Part shown: piece by piece, positions 1-14,335 of the stretch
How positions within the stretch are numbered: the first letter of the stretch is position 1
How the letters are laid out: every line of letters begins with the position of its first letter
Assembly (NCBI GenBank): GCA_025266875.1
Contig: JALLLT010000006.1
Location: 62,001-126,000, forward strand
Direction: 5' to 3'
Length of the DNA stretch: 64,000 nucleotides
DNA from: Fennellomyces sp. T-0311
Lineage: Eukaryota > Mucoromycota > Mucoromycetes > Mucorales > Lichtheimiaceae
The notes under the pieces: generated by a model
The model's input: only the letters and a program-made list of their open reading frames with translations
Database searches by the model: none
Told to the model about the DNA's origin: nothing
Made by a program: the position numbers and the translations under genes

Positions 1-3000
1 CAGAAAAAAAAACACAATTAAAAGGTGTCATCGTCCGTACTAGCATTTTGCATACCTGTTGGGTACAATTGAATAGCAAAAGCAACGGTGTTTTGGAAAA
101 GAAAAGGATTCTGTGATAGGGAAGTTCGGCGCTGGGCCCGCCATTACAGACGTGCTTTATTTTCTTGGCAAGGCTACGCGTGGTTGCTGGAAGTTGATCC
201 GGCAAAAGAGTTGAAAGTATGTCATGCAACCTAATACGGTTGTACATATTAAGCGGTTACACATACCTGGCCACGATGACTGTGGCGGTTTGTGTTTAAT
301 AATGATAAATATATGCGATGGACGTTGCAACAAGACAACAATAGCGGAAGTGCGACGATCAAATATTCTATAAATATACTTTTGTTACTGTCCGAGTGAG
401 AAAAAAAGCAGATCATTTCCGCATACCTGAACCAAGTGTAACTGCTGCGCAAGATAAACTCTTGGCGAGTAAATAAATACTGAGCGACGTTTTAAAATAC
501 ACCATCCGCAAACCAGATATAGCCAGACAGTTTAAAAAAAAGTCTGCGTGATCCGTTTTGATCTGATCTTTTGATTCGTACCAGAATTTTTTTTTTGGAA
601 CGCTGAACTTGTCAATCGGAATCACTTTTTTTTTACCTAACCCATTGGGAATAAGGTGTGGTTGTTGTGCTCCCATGCAACAAACATTTGCTCTTTGCAA
701 GGTTTCGGCAAACAAGTGGGCCCCTTCCCCACAGCTATTCACTTTACAGCTCCGATCCAGTGGGTCTTGGCAGGAGAGCGATCCATTCTGATCACAAATC
801 AACTTTGGCTTAATGGATCTCGGTACAACACAGCCAGATAAAAATAGTAAAGGAGAGGTACAGTAAAAAGCTGTATTTAGACGCTGAATTCAAGCAGAAT
901 TGGCATTCACAAGCGAAAGCATCAGGACAAAAAGATTTAGCTGCAAGCAAAACTAGAGGTGCTGCCTACCAGCAATAGGATTCCTTTCTTTTCATACTCA
1001 AGCTGCTCCGACTTTGCAGTTAGAGCGGGTACTATACCTTGTGACTACATTTATTGTTCCGAGATGTATGTTAATATCAAAACATGAGACAGACACATGA
1101 TCGCTGTCAAAGGTGCTATGTATATCCTTTCTACATACATGCACAGATGAGCTCACCCATGCATGACGATCAATAAGTAATTGACGATACGTACGAACAT
1201 CAAACTTTGGTCTCAATTCCTTTATCGACGGAATTATGCAGTTTCAAGTACCACCAGCTTATAGTGAAGCTGAGGATGCTGGATAAATGGAGACGGTCGA
1301 TAGATAAATCCGGTATACACCATAAAGGGGTAAACTGAGCGCTGAGGCGAGAGAGGCAAAGTGTGGTAATAAACAATAAGCTGCCAAGAATAAACATGAC
1401 ATTTCATGCATCTAATGTAAAAAAAAAGTAGAGCATATGAAAGCAATTCTGTATACCCTGATCGAATCCTAGGAGCACGTGCCATCACTACGACCATGCA
1501 TTCGCATAGCACCTTGTCCCAAAAAGCTAAAAACGTTAAGCTGATGCAATGATCTCTTGTGAATATTTCTATGATAAGTGTTTATACCCTCTTCAACGAA
1601 ACGACTATATGCCTGTTCATAATAATAACTAAACCTGATTGAATGTCGGACACGGTACTAGATTTAGTAGTTAATACAGTCGTTTCGTTCGGCGTACAGG
1701 TGGTGGGGAGGCAATGAAACCATAAGATACGTAAGGCTTAGACGTATCACTTATATTAAACATACCTAAATATAAAATACGTAAATAAAAGAGCTATGAA
1801 AGCAGCTTCCTCTTGCAAAAGTGTACTCAATCTGGATACAATCGCACATGTTGGAAATAGAGATAAAATGAAGTTGTCTCCACTACTACTACCATCGTAG
1901 AAATGGGATATCCAAAATCAACACCGTGGTTACTCCGGAAAAAACATGAAACATATTGGGACGCAGTTTTGTTTATCCCGAGTTGCGCCATAAACAATTA
2001 GCCTTATTTATCCGGTGACTTCATCATAAAATATTAGCTCCTCACAGGTTGATGTATGCTTAGAAGTGGCACCATTGTCGACGTAACACAATCATTTTTT
2101 AGGTGAGGCTTACAATGCTCTAGTTATCGTCACTGTGATGATATTTATATTCTTTTTTCGCAGTTTTGAGATAGTGGTGATCGCAGCTTTGGCTATTTTG
2201 TCCATGTATATAAAATATATAAAAATACAGATCAATTCAGAATTTTCGAGCCCAAAGAGATACTTCTGTCAACACGTAAGTATATAGATTAGGGGAAAAT
2301 CTTTAGTAAAGGTTTAAAAGTATTCATCAAGGAAGCTGAAGTCTTTCAATTGCATTGAAACTTCTTCTATTCGGAAAAGTTTAGAAGGATACGTATCACT
2401 GCAAATATTTTGGTGAATGTTTTTTTTGAAGTGGTTAAACATAAGCTTTTTAACCGCTTGAGTTACTAAAAATGGTAGTACAAGTGGTTAAAAAACTTAT
2501 ATCTAACCGCTGTAACCACTATTAATCATCGAAATTATTTGCAGTGTATGTAGTATCACATCGAAAAATCCGCCTAAAGCTTTCGCGCCGGATCATGATG
2601 AGATTGTGTACAATAAATGATACTGGTCCATTTTAATTTATCGCAGGCACCCCTGGGGTTTGGCCAATTTGACAGCTATGCAGTCACTCACTTCCATGCA
2701 TTTAGTGTCGCCTGTATCGTCATTCAAAAAATATATAGAGGGTATGTAAATGCAATGGGGTGACACGCATAGAATATCGCAATACCCGCCGAAAATTGAA
2801 GAAAGCGTATACAGACGTACCTGAAAAATTGGTATATCTCGTTCAAAAATCTGATCTTAGCTTTCAAAAGCCAGTATACTCGCTTCAACAATCCGTGCAT
2901 TCGGCTCAAAAAAAATATGTGCAAGCACTGCAACTTACGTAACAAGGCCATATCAAAAGTGCGAACACCTTCTCGACGATTTAGTCCAATGTTGTAGTAG

Positions 3001-3731
3001 GAAATAAGTTATAGCTGTGGAAATAATGGTTATCACAACTACAATATCTTAAAGATGTTTTCATGACGATAAATAGACTGGTTGCCATGGTTACAAGGTC
3101 ATTAAAATGGTAATGGTGCCTTTATGCTTGGATATAACACTACTTGAAGATATCATCACATTTTAGGTACCTTTGCAGCTATATCCAAGTACGTGCAGAT
3201 TAGAGTCTTACAACATATATATACTTAACCTTCATATCTGGGATAGCATTGTATATTTCGGCAATAGTTGTCGCTTTTAATTTCCCCACGACTAGCGTAC
3301 GTATGCATGTCAATAGTTCATACGTTACGAGCATAAACAAAAGAACAATAGAATACACTCGTGATTAATTGCTTTAGCGCTTACGATATGGGGATAAATT
3401 TGTTTTTGCTGCTGCCAATGCGGTCTCACAATTATTTATAGCTGTAAGTCAAAAAACGACGACATTAGCTCTATGTCCATTTCACGTTCACATGGCGTTG
3501 CTGCAGTATTTAGCATATGATACTGAACATTATTAGTAAAATGTCGATATTAACACAAATGCATGTAGGATACTCTGATTTCAGTGCTAATCTAGCAAGC
3601 CTCGCTCAACTGAATGACGAGGATCGACTCAAATGCCTCCAAGTGGATACAGATAAGCCGGCGACGTTACACAAGGTTTAAAAAATCAAGGCGGTCCGAT
3701 TCGCTTGGATTGCTTTTATTCGCGGTAGATC
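1..3731. other. Intergenic region, no supported gene
   Basis: AT-rich DNA with only short open frames (under 130 codons) that lack family motifs or convincing splice structure. It contains two imperfect ~38-bp direct copies of a motif starting agtggttaaa and ending near aaccgct (about 2431-2467 and 2480-2520). The last few hundred bases before 3732 must hold the promoter of the downstream ECD gene, but I cannot point to a clear TATA box. Confidence 0.5.
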
Positions 3732-5705
<1,974 letters not shown>

Positions 5706-5881
5706 AAGAAAGGTTATTGTATATAAGTATAATTGTAAATACACACAAAGAAAGGAAGGTTGGTTATATTATTACTATGAACGAAAAAAACTACTACATG
5801 GTACACGATTAAGAGCGTTTTTCTCTTTTGTAGCTTTATACAGGTAATGGGGTGGGGGGATAAAAGTAACACGGGCGGCCT

Positions 5882-8019
5882 TCAGTAGCCTCCTCGCGCA
5901 CGGCGTGCTCTTTCTTCCTGCTTCTTTTTCCTCTCAATGATGCGCAGGAGATCGCCGTCATCATCCGAATCGTCCGAGTCGTCGGGGTCGCTGTCCGTGA
6001 GGTCATCGTAATAAGAGTAGTTGTAGTCGCGGTGCGGCGTCCGAGGCATGGCGGGCGAGGCACCGCTGGAGGGTGTGGAGTTGTTGTACCTTAAATTAGA
6101 CGACGAGCTGGGGAGCGGCTGCAGAACGTGGGTGGGGACATTGGAATAATCGTTAGATGGTTGTCGAGACTGGTATTGTTGGTAGGTGGATGTTGGGGTG
6201 CGAGGATACTGTGGCTGCTGTTGCTGCTGCTGATAATCTACGGTGGCAGTCTCGTAGTAAGAGGAGCGGTTGGCGGTTACTGGACGCACGGGATACAGTC
6301 CACTGGCGGGCGAGGCAGAGGGCGGAATAAGTGAAGGATTGGTGATGAGGTCGGGAGTGGAAGAGGAGCGATTGAGATAGGTCTGGCTGCCAGCAGACAC
6401 AACGATATTGCGACCAGCGGTTGAGTGATAAGGGTCGGGAGTGGTCAGGTTAGTGCTTGCGGAAGTGTTGCGAGACAGTGTGGGCGAGCGCTGCTCCCAG
6501 GACTGACTCGAGCGCCACGACTTTTCGGAACCCTGCGAGCGTCGTGACGAGTGTGAGGCGTTTGAATCCGAACGCACCACGCCCTGGTCGCTGATGTGAG
6601 TGTTACGCAGCGTCAGCGTGACGGTGGATGCGGATCCCACGGACAGCATCGAGTTGGAGACGTTGCGACGATGCTGGGGCTGGAAGGACGTGGTGGTGGA
6701 CGAGCGCGATTGCGTAGGATGCGGCGGGAGAGAAAAGTCGGAATCACCAATGATGTCGTAGTTGTCATCGTCGTCGCTTACCACGCGGTCGTTCTCGTAG
6801 TCATCGTCGTCTTCATCGTCGATAGGAACGTCGGCGCGAGGCCACGTGCCAATGACAATGGGCATTTCCAGCAGCTGCGACTCTGAGGCTGACTTTTTAC
6901 TTTCCAAATAAAGGCGGATTCGTATTTTGTAGTGGATGTCAATGATCTTGTCCTTGTAGCGGATGGTGGGCGGGGTCGACGTCGGGATGAGGATCTGCGA
7001 GTTGATGGCCTGCGAGAAGTTGTACGGCCCGATGATGTTGATGTCGTGATCCACCGACTTTAGGATGTCCTCCTTATTCAGCGTGTTCCTGGTTCATCGG
7101 GAAGCATCAGCCACACGCCCTCATATAACCTTAATTCGCTTATACCTCGCTGTGCGCACGTCAACCACCCGCACCAGGTCGACTTTGACCGCGTTTTTGC
7201 GCGTAAAGGACTCAAAGTGGCTGAAGACGATGCTGAGCTTGACCAAGTCGCCTGATTATTTCACCGGTAAAATAAAAAAAGAATGAGGGACGTGGACCAT
7301 GCGAACAATTACCCGAAATGGAAAAAACCATACCTCTTGTGAAGCCAAACCGTGGCATGGAGACCCTGAGCTGGCATTGTTGGTGCCGCTTGGACAGCTG
7401 CGGCAATGCAAAATCCAGACATTCCTCCTGCACCTTGTTGTAGAGCGGCGACTGCACATCCACAAACTCCAGGATCGGCACCGTGTATTCTGCCTTGGAG
7501 CACAGTGATTCGGGCACCATAGGCCGGTCGTGGATCGCCGTCAGCCAGTATCGAATACGGGCCTTTCGCTTGCCAAACTATGCATGCCACGGCTGTCAGC
7601 CATTGCCCTTCCCCGGAACCCGTCCTTTCTCTCCTTCTTTGGCTATTTACCTCCATGGTGCTTGGGAGATCATCTGGCACCACAAACTCGAAATCGAAAC
7701 TGTGCTGCTTTGCATCCAGAACGTGCGTCTTGCCACGATCGTTCGACACCGCAATCGTTTCGGTCTTTTGGAACAGCGTGATCGTCTCTTTGTCCTTTAC
7801 CGACACAAACACCTCGCCGGTGAATCTTAACGTGATGTGGTTTGTTTTGGTCGGGCTTTTTGGATGCACAATGACCACGCCTACAGCACTTGTAAGTCCC
7901 ACCGACACAAGACGAGCTTTTCACGCTTTACCCTTGATGATTTCGCCGGGAAAGTAGAATTTCTCCTCATTGAGACGAATTTCAATAGTTTTACTGCTGC
8001 CTTTTGTAAGATGCCTCAT
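5882..8019 (-). CDS. Arrestin-domain (alpha-arrestin-like) protein
   Basis: Five exons (7932-8019, 7651-7880, 7334-7577, 7146-7251, 5882-7088) join in phase to 624 aa. The N-terminal arrestin fold shows IEIRLNEEKFYFPGE at about residues 13-27, then HITLRFTGEVFVSV. The linker region reads RIRYWLTAIHDRPM, and the C-terminal arrestin half includes GDLVKLSIVFSHFE and VDHDINIIGPYNFSQ. The remaining ~290 residues are low complexity: an acidic patch, long Ser/Thr/Gln-rich stretches and an acidic then basic C-terminal tail (IIERKKKQEERARRARGGY). Alpha-arrestins are adaptors that bring ubiquitin ligases to membrane cargo. I see no strict PPxY ligase-binding motif, so this may be a divergent or ligase-independent member. 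The Ser-rich tail suggests phosphoregulation. The ATG at 8019 begins exactly before the conserved first strand. Confidence 0.85.
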
Positions 8020-10155
8020 ACGGGCGTCGAATGCTTGAGAAAAGTGATCAAACGAGGAAAAGTAGGAAAAGAAAGCTGGAAAATTATTAACGAGAGACTG
8101 TCTTCCCTTTAAAGTGGCGAGTTTCCAGCAAACAGACACACGACAAAGGTGAAAACGAACAGAAGAAGAAGAGAGAGAGAGAGGGAAATGCACGCCAAAA
8201 CAGCTTTGCGCTTTAATTCAGGTTCAGCCAACAATCCTTCGTTCAGCGTGCGGGTGCGTGCCTGGCAAGGCGGGAACATAGCCAATGGGTAGTCTTCCGC
8301 CTTATACGTCGTCAAGCACGGCTGTGGGGGGGGGGGCGAGACCCTTCTGGAATGAATCCAGTGCTCCGTTCCCTTCTGTTTCGCCCATGTGTGCCGAAAG
8401 ACAGAAAAGTGGGGAGGCTATACGGCAAACGACGTGTGACATTGACCAAAACTTTAAAAATCCTTGTGTCAATATCTAAATGAAATTACTTCTAATTCTG
8501 ACAAGTGATGTCTTGGCCAGGGTGCTCTTCCGTGGGTCTTCCACTGCGCAAACACCCGGTTTACTCGTCGTATCGTCTATTTGTGCACCGTTTGCCCGGA
8601 GCGCCTTCCTGGGCTCCCATCGCGATCACTTTTAATTCTCGACGTATCTGTGACAGCACGTTATTGCTTACCACCGTGGAGACTCTGCCAAGTCCACTTG
8701 ACGGCAAAGCGAGCCCCTTATTCCGACCTACTGTATGTATCACATGCATCCGGCCCTGATCCATGCATTTGACAACTTCCGCGCCATATAAACTATCTGG
8801 GCAGCCGCCGCTTTTCCATGCCATGTTGTAGCAACGCGTGAGGAGCAAGCGCATGGATGATTTCTTTATTGACTTTGTCAGCAAATACTCCCGCTTCTCT
8901 CATGTTCAACCCCACTTTACACGACACTCTTTCGATGCTACACTTGAGCGCGTGTGCAGTGGAACTCACCGCCGAGCCGTACCACGCGGTGATACACTCT
9001 ACAGTGCAATGACAAAGTTCTAGACACTTTTGAAATATACAAGCGAAACCGAGTTTAGACCGATTGCATCGTAAAACCTTAATCCGACATACATTCCTCT
9101 GGGGCACGACTATACAAAAAGACCCATGTAAGCATAACGGGGCGTTATTATAACTATACACCACCATGTTTTCAGACTGTCGTCTTTTACATAATAAGGC
9201 CGCTTTGGCCCTTCCAAATTGAACCGTGCGTGTGTTCCTTGCAGCTATCCGCTCCCTAAGTCAATAAAGCACAGTCGGGGAAGGGGGCTAAAGTGATTGT
9301 TGAACGTGAAAACAATGGGGCTGAGATTAAAGTAGAGACGTTCCTTGTCCTACCAAGCAAGATTTCGATATCGGAAAAATGGTTGGCAAGGCATCATTGT
9401 GCAACATCGGATGTGTTTCTGCCGTTGTACAACAGCAAGTCGTGGTCGTTCAGAACGAATTTCTGTCAGAACAGAGCTTTGATACCTGTCTATATGCACA
9501 TTCAAAGAAGAAAATGTATGTCGCAGTTGCTACAATGCTGTTCATTAATGTACCTGAATGTACCGTGCATCTTAGATTGCATTAATGAATGTACCCAGAC
9601 TTCAATAACAAAAGTCTTCTGAAAGTAGACCAATGTATCGGAATAATGTGCTCATTAGTTGCTTAAGGTATAGCAGTCGCTATGTCCTATGGAAAGAGTA
9701 TTATGGGACGTACGACCTACATGTAGGACGACCTTTGGAGCGCGTCGCGTAGAGTCTTTCATGCGGAATTGGAGAGAAGGATGATGTCATTGTAGTTATT
9801 CCCAGTGACTTTTCATGGACACCAGCTACCATGATGCACAGAGATTACCTACGCTTGCCCATAAAAGCTTATACGCTGGAGACGCGAGCGTTGCCTTGCT
9901 TCTACGAAAAGAAGTTGATATCCTGGACCATGGTATGGCGTTGCAACGAATTATGCTGAATGTTTACCCGCCTTGCATGCATACGGCCATAAAAACTGCG
10001 CCTCGGTTTAGGGCTGGTTCAGTGGGACAAAAGCACAGCTCTACTTTCATGCAGGGACGACGGTGCTCAGTTGACAAGGTCAAACTCCGAGTTTCTATAG
10101 CGGGGTCGCGCCAAGGCTAAGCTGTATAACACACTCTTTTCTCCTGCTTCTACAA
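8020..10155. other. Intergenic region with short unassigned open frames
   Basis: About 2.1 kb between the divergent starts of the arrestin and DHHC genes. Both promoters should lie here. Open frames of up to ~124 codons exist on both strands (for example minus 8793-9167 and minus 8561-8884), but none shows a recognisable domain or a convincing intron set. The part nearest the arrestin start has a GA-rich run near 8170-8190 and a run of G at 8325-8334. Confidence 0.4.
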
Positions 10156-11661
10156 ATGTCTTCACCAATGGGAAATGCCGTTGCCGGCATTGTCTTGCCC
10201 ATCGTTGTCTTTGGTCTTGTAATTTATACTTGGTATATTTACATTTTTCGTCTCTGTTGTACGTGGATCAATATGCTGGATTCCAAAAGAGAAACACTCA
10301 TTCCAGAACTTGTTTTTTTTGTTATATCATAGATGCACATCTCATCGATATCAACAGAGCTGAAGCAGGTAACAGTTTTATTGCTGATAAACAAGGCGAG
10401 ACACTCACTTGCAAAAAATATAGTGGCCTTTATGGTTATTGGGACGTTTTTTATGGCACTCACCTTAATATCGTACCTGCGTGTTCTGTTATCGTATCCG
10501 GGCCAAGCTATTCACGTAAGTGCGACATGTACCTAGACACTATATGGTAATCGTATGCTGTAATAGGCAACACCATTGTCATTATCCGCACCGACAGCAT
10601 TTCCGCGTTTCTACTATTCTCCTCGACTACTGGATCCAAAAACGATGCACCGAAGACGAGACATAGAGGAGCCAACCGAAACCACAAGTTTGTTGCCCGT
10701 TGTGTCTATCAGCAAAAACGATGGCCTCCCGCGGTATTGCGAGACGTGTCAATGCTATAAGCCGGATCGCACGCATCATTGCAAGGAATGCAATACGTGC
10801 ATTTTGAAAATGGATCAGTTAAGCGTTGGATACGTTGGATGGAAACCTCATGATCTCTAATTCGTCTTTATTTTACCAGCCATTGCCCATGGTATTGTCC
10901 TTACAGCATTATGTACCTGAATGCATGCTAATGTTTGTATTGGTCACAGGATCAGCGGATGTGTGGGGCATAAAAATTACAAGTTCTTTTTTCTCTTCGT
11001 GCTGTATTGTGCGGTGTACGCTGTGTGGGTCTTGGCTACCAGTATACCGACGGTAGTAGAAGCATTGACCAAACAGGTGAGAAAGTCTTATGACAAGTGA
11101 ATTATTTCCATTGACAGCCCGTTTGTATTAGGATTCTCCACTGGATCCGCAATGGATCGTGTTGCTTGTGCTGCAAGTATGCTGACAATTCATCGGAGAA
11201 CATTTGATGGGTCTAATGTGAGAGCGTTGATAAATAGGGCTTTTGTATTCGGGATGACTTTGGTTGGATTTGCGGCAGTTCACGGATACTATATCATTGA
11301 AAACAAGACGACAATTGAACATATCTCACAGCGACCAAATGAAGTTCGGATTGATTTCGATACAAGCGGATACAATTATGAAATTGTGACAACCCATGCT
11401 GACGATAATCTTTGGAATCTGGGTCATTCGCGTAATTGGCGCAGTGTTATGGGCAAAAGTCCATGGAGCTGGTTCTGTAAGTACCCACTATTTCTCTATG
11501 GTTTTTTTTTTTTAAATTTTCTGCGTAATTTAGTGCCAATTTATGGTGGTCTCGGTGATGGAAGCATATTTCCATACAACGACGCCCTCTATGAGCGAGT
11601 CATTGAACGCGCCAAACGTCAGCGTGTTATGCTGAACCCACCTATACCCCAACCTGTTTAA
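10156..11661 (+). CDS. DHHC palmitoyltransferase (protein S-acyltransferase)
   Basis: Nine exons: 10156-10258, 10333-10368, 10424-10515, 10567-10817, 10880-10891, 10950-11076, 11132-11176, ~11238-11476 and 11534-11661, about 343 aa. Two N-terminal membrane segments (GIVLPIVVFGLVIYTWYIYI and FMVIGTFFMALTLISYLRVL) precede the cysteine-rich domain, which has LPRYCETCQCYKPDRTHHC, then the catalytic DHHC (residues 160-163) and CVGHKNYKFF. Two further membrane segments follow, then the family TTxE motif (NKTTIE). Such enzymes palmitoylate cytosolic cysteines of membrane proteins at Golgi, vacuole or plasma membrane. Exon 5 is only 12 nt and encodes the H-H-C-P core. The 11176/11238 junction is odd: GT-AG splicing leaves the frame off by one base, although both flanking frames are clearly DHHC-like. 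Either the junction is non-canonical or the gene carries a small lesion. Confidence 0.85.
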
Positions 11662-13150
11662 ATAGTATTATCTATGCTACTCATATATATACGATTTAAT
11701 TGTACATCTATGGCCAACAATGTACATGCGAATGGGCCCCGCATATTAGCGCTAGACAAAAAAAAAAGAAATTACTACAGTTCCTTTTCTGCATTTACCA
11801 CTTGTATTTAGGCCTGAAGACAAGCGAATGCACGGCCCAAATTGGTTTCCGTCAAATACTAGAAACACAATACTGCCAAATTTTTTCATATATTTAAACA
11901 CTTTATAAATATGGAGAGTGAGGATTCCAATATATGCTCACATGACTTCATATGTGAGTATCGTACATTCGAATATAAGATGTCAACACCACCTTCCCAA
12001 CTCTTGCTATGTAAATAGCACCGTCATTTTAAAGAGGTCTTAATTAGTGCGAGATTTAGTAACAAGGTGAGCTTTGCAAAAAAAAAAAATAGATACGAAT
12101 GATACGAAAGAAACGAGTATTCTGAGCGTACAAAAGATAAATACAAAAATACATAAATAATGGCAAGCGGTACAAATGCTTTTGGGGACTGGATTTGCAG
12201 TTGAACTCGACTTTGTTCTTGGAATCTGCTTGTGTTTGTATTTGTAGGTTGAAATTCTTGCGATAACCCTGCTCTTTTGATGTGATTTTTGCTGTTTCGA
12301 TGGATATGATTGTTTTGTTTTGCATTTATTTTTGAATGAAATCCTGACCAGGTCCACTGTCATGTACTAGTGCTGTATGGTGGATTCGCATATATGAGTT
12401 TACGGTCCTTGGATGTCTTTCCGTCGTCATGTAAAGGTAGAATAGATCCCAATACCATAAAAGGGATCGTCGCCTATAATTTCGTCAAACAAAATGAAGT
12501 ACTGGATACATATCATAACACACTACTATATAGCGTGTATACTGGACCCTACCATGGTAAAAGCTGGGGTAATCAAGTGAATGGGATAAAGGTTATTTGG
12601 TAGTACTCGATATCGCAATATAAGTACATTCGACTGACTTCCCAGATGGACGGTGCATAGAGCCCGTTGCAGATGCTTACAGTGTAGGAAATCCTGACTG
12701 GTTGGCTGTCCCCAAGTGTACAGATAAAGTGATTATTGGGGCTATTGTATGCGATTACCATATACGTAGATGCTTGCCTTCCTGTATTTCCCTCAGGCGA
12801 ATGGATCAAGGTACTTTAGTACTCCTTCATGTAGGTGCCGTGAAAATACATGACCGGTATGTAGTCCCCGAGTATACGGATGAAGAAATTATGGAGGCAT
12901 TTGATGGTACTGCCATAAGGATGTTGGGTTGCTTCGTTCCACGAGTGTATGAAAAAGGTGATCGCTGGTACTACCCATATAGCTGAGCTTCATTCTCGAT
13001 AATCAGAGCGGATGGATAAAGAAACCGGTGCCGTGATCTTTGTGCTTCCACAAAAAAGGCGACAGGACTTTCTACTAATTTTCCTGTGCTGCATTGTGGT
13101 TTATCCCAATGGCCACGACCGGGTTTCGAAGTACTACAAAGCTATTTATA
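11662..13150. other. Intergenic region, weakly protein-like fragments
   Basis: AT-rich. Plus-strand frames at about 12420-12600 and 12640-12986 look somewhat protein-like (for example YVVPEYTDEEIMEAFDG in the second), but they belong to no family I recognise and are not joined by a clear intron. They may be exons of an unknown gene or a decayed one. Confidence 0.3.
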
Positions 13151-13159
13151 CCAGTTAAT

Positions 13160-14335
13160 TCACTGAGGTACATTTGTCGGCTCATTAAAGCACGTATCTT
13201 GGGTCATCATAACAATGAGCGCCGAGCATTGCTGCGACTTTGCACTTGATTGCGTACTTGAGCGGGATTCAAGGGCAGTATTTTTAATCCATACAAGAAG
13301 TTGCCACAGGCTTGGGAAGACCGTCGCAACCTGCCCACCACCTTCCTTCATCCACGTTATCTGAGTAACACCAGAGTAGCGTTGGTGGGTCATCCTTTCC
13401 GTTAAGCTGAAAGCCTGGAGAATCAGCTGCAGAAAAGGGTCCTCAGTGACGTCCTGCCCCAGTGCACGCATGATCGACACTAATCTGCCGGGCTAGGCCC
13501 AGCCTCCTCGCCACCTGCGAGTACCGCCACCAATATTCTACCGTGGAATGAGTCCACCCTCTGCGGACAAAGCTGGGCCATGAGACAGGAGAAAATGCCT
13601 CCAACAAATGTATACTAGTTTTCGAATGTTGAGTAATTCAAAGACAGGACATACTTACCACCGTGTTCTACGGTGCAAATGTTCCGCGCTCTCCAGTAAA
13701 GTACGGCGCAAATGGGTACAAAACTGATCGACAAAGCAAAAAGAATATTAGCTTTCGAATGTCAAGTTATCAAGGCATGAAATACTTACCGCCAAAACTG
13801 GATGTTACTGTGCCACTGGCATGGTACGATGCTCGTCGATTCGAGATACCGCTATTGGCGAAGGACGAGGCCCTGGGCATATAAACAAAATCGACGGATA
13901 TATGGTTGGACACATGTGTGGGTATAGTCCGATATTCATAGAAAGAGAGAAAATGGCACTGAAACTCTAAATTAAAGAAAGCTGAAAGGAGGGTTTTTTT
14001 TTAGGGTTTGGCCCTTATATCTTTTTTCGGGGATCCTTTTTTGTGATACTGCTTTTGTTTTTTAAAGAAAAAGTTCTACAGGAAAGAGATGTCAGTGGTT
14101 CTGTCACTCAGGATTCGAGAGATCGTTCAACTTACTAATGAGCGTAATGCCCAAGGACGAAGTTATTCGCCATGGCGTACCGACGTAGGTCACCGCGATG
14201 ACATCGGTTGCGCCGAAGCACAACCAACGAGCGCAAGTACGCGCGGACGCCAAACTCCATCTCCTCCTCGTCAGTGAGGTGCGGGAACTCAGGCTGACGA
14301 GGAGATGGAAGTGGAGTAGGGTATGCAGGCATATG
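13160..14335 (-). other. Possible minus-strand multi-exon gene, product unknown
   Basis: On the minus strand this stretch has several frames separated by good splice signals. Two GTAAGTAT donors lie at the left ends of near-duplicate segments (13751-13790 and 13617-13660), and a long open frame follows at 13480-13160 (about 106 codons). A segment between the introns is hydrophobic (ANILFALSISFVPICAVLYW). A further minus-strand frame at 14332-14135 contains EFPHLTDEEEMEFGVRAYLR. I cannot assemble one continuous protein, nor name a family. It may be a membrane-protein gene, a relic, or two unrelated pieces. Confidence 0.25.

Noticed and set aside
8561..9167. Overlapping minus frames as a retroelement relic
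   Set aside because: I looked for reverse transcriptase, protease or integrase motifs and saw none; the frames are short and unrelated to each other.
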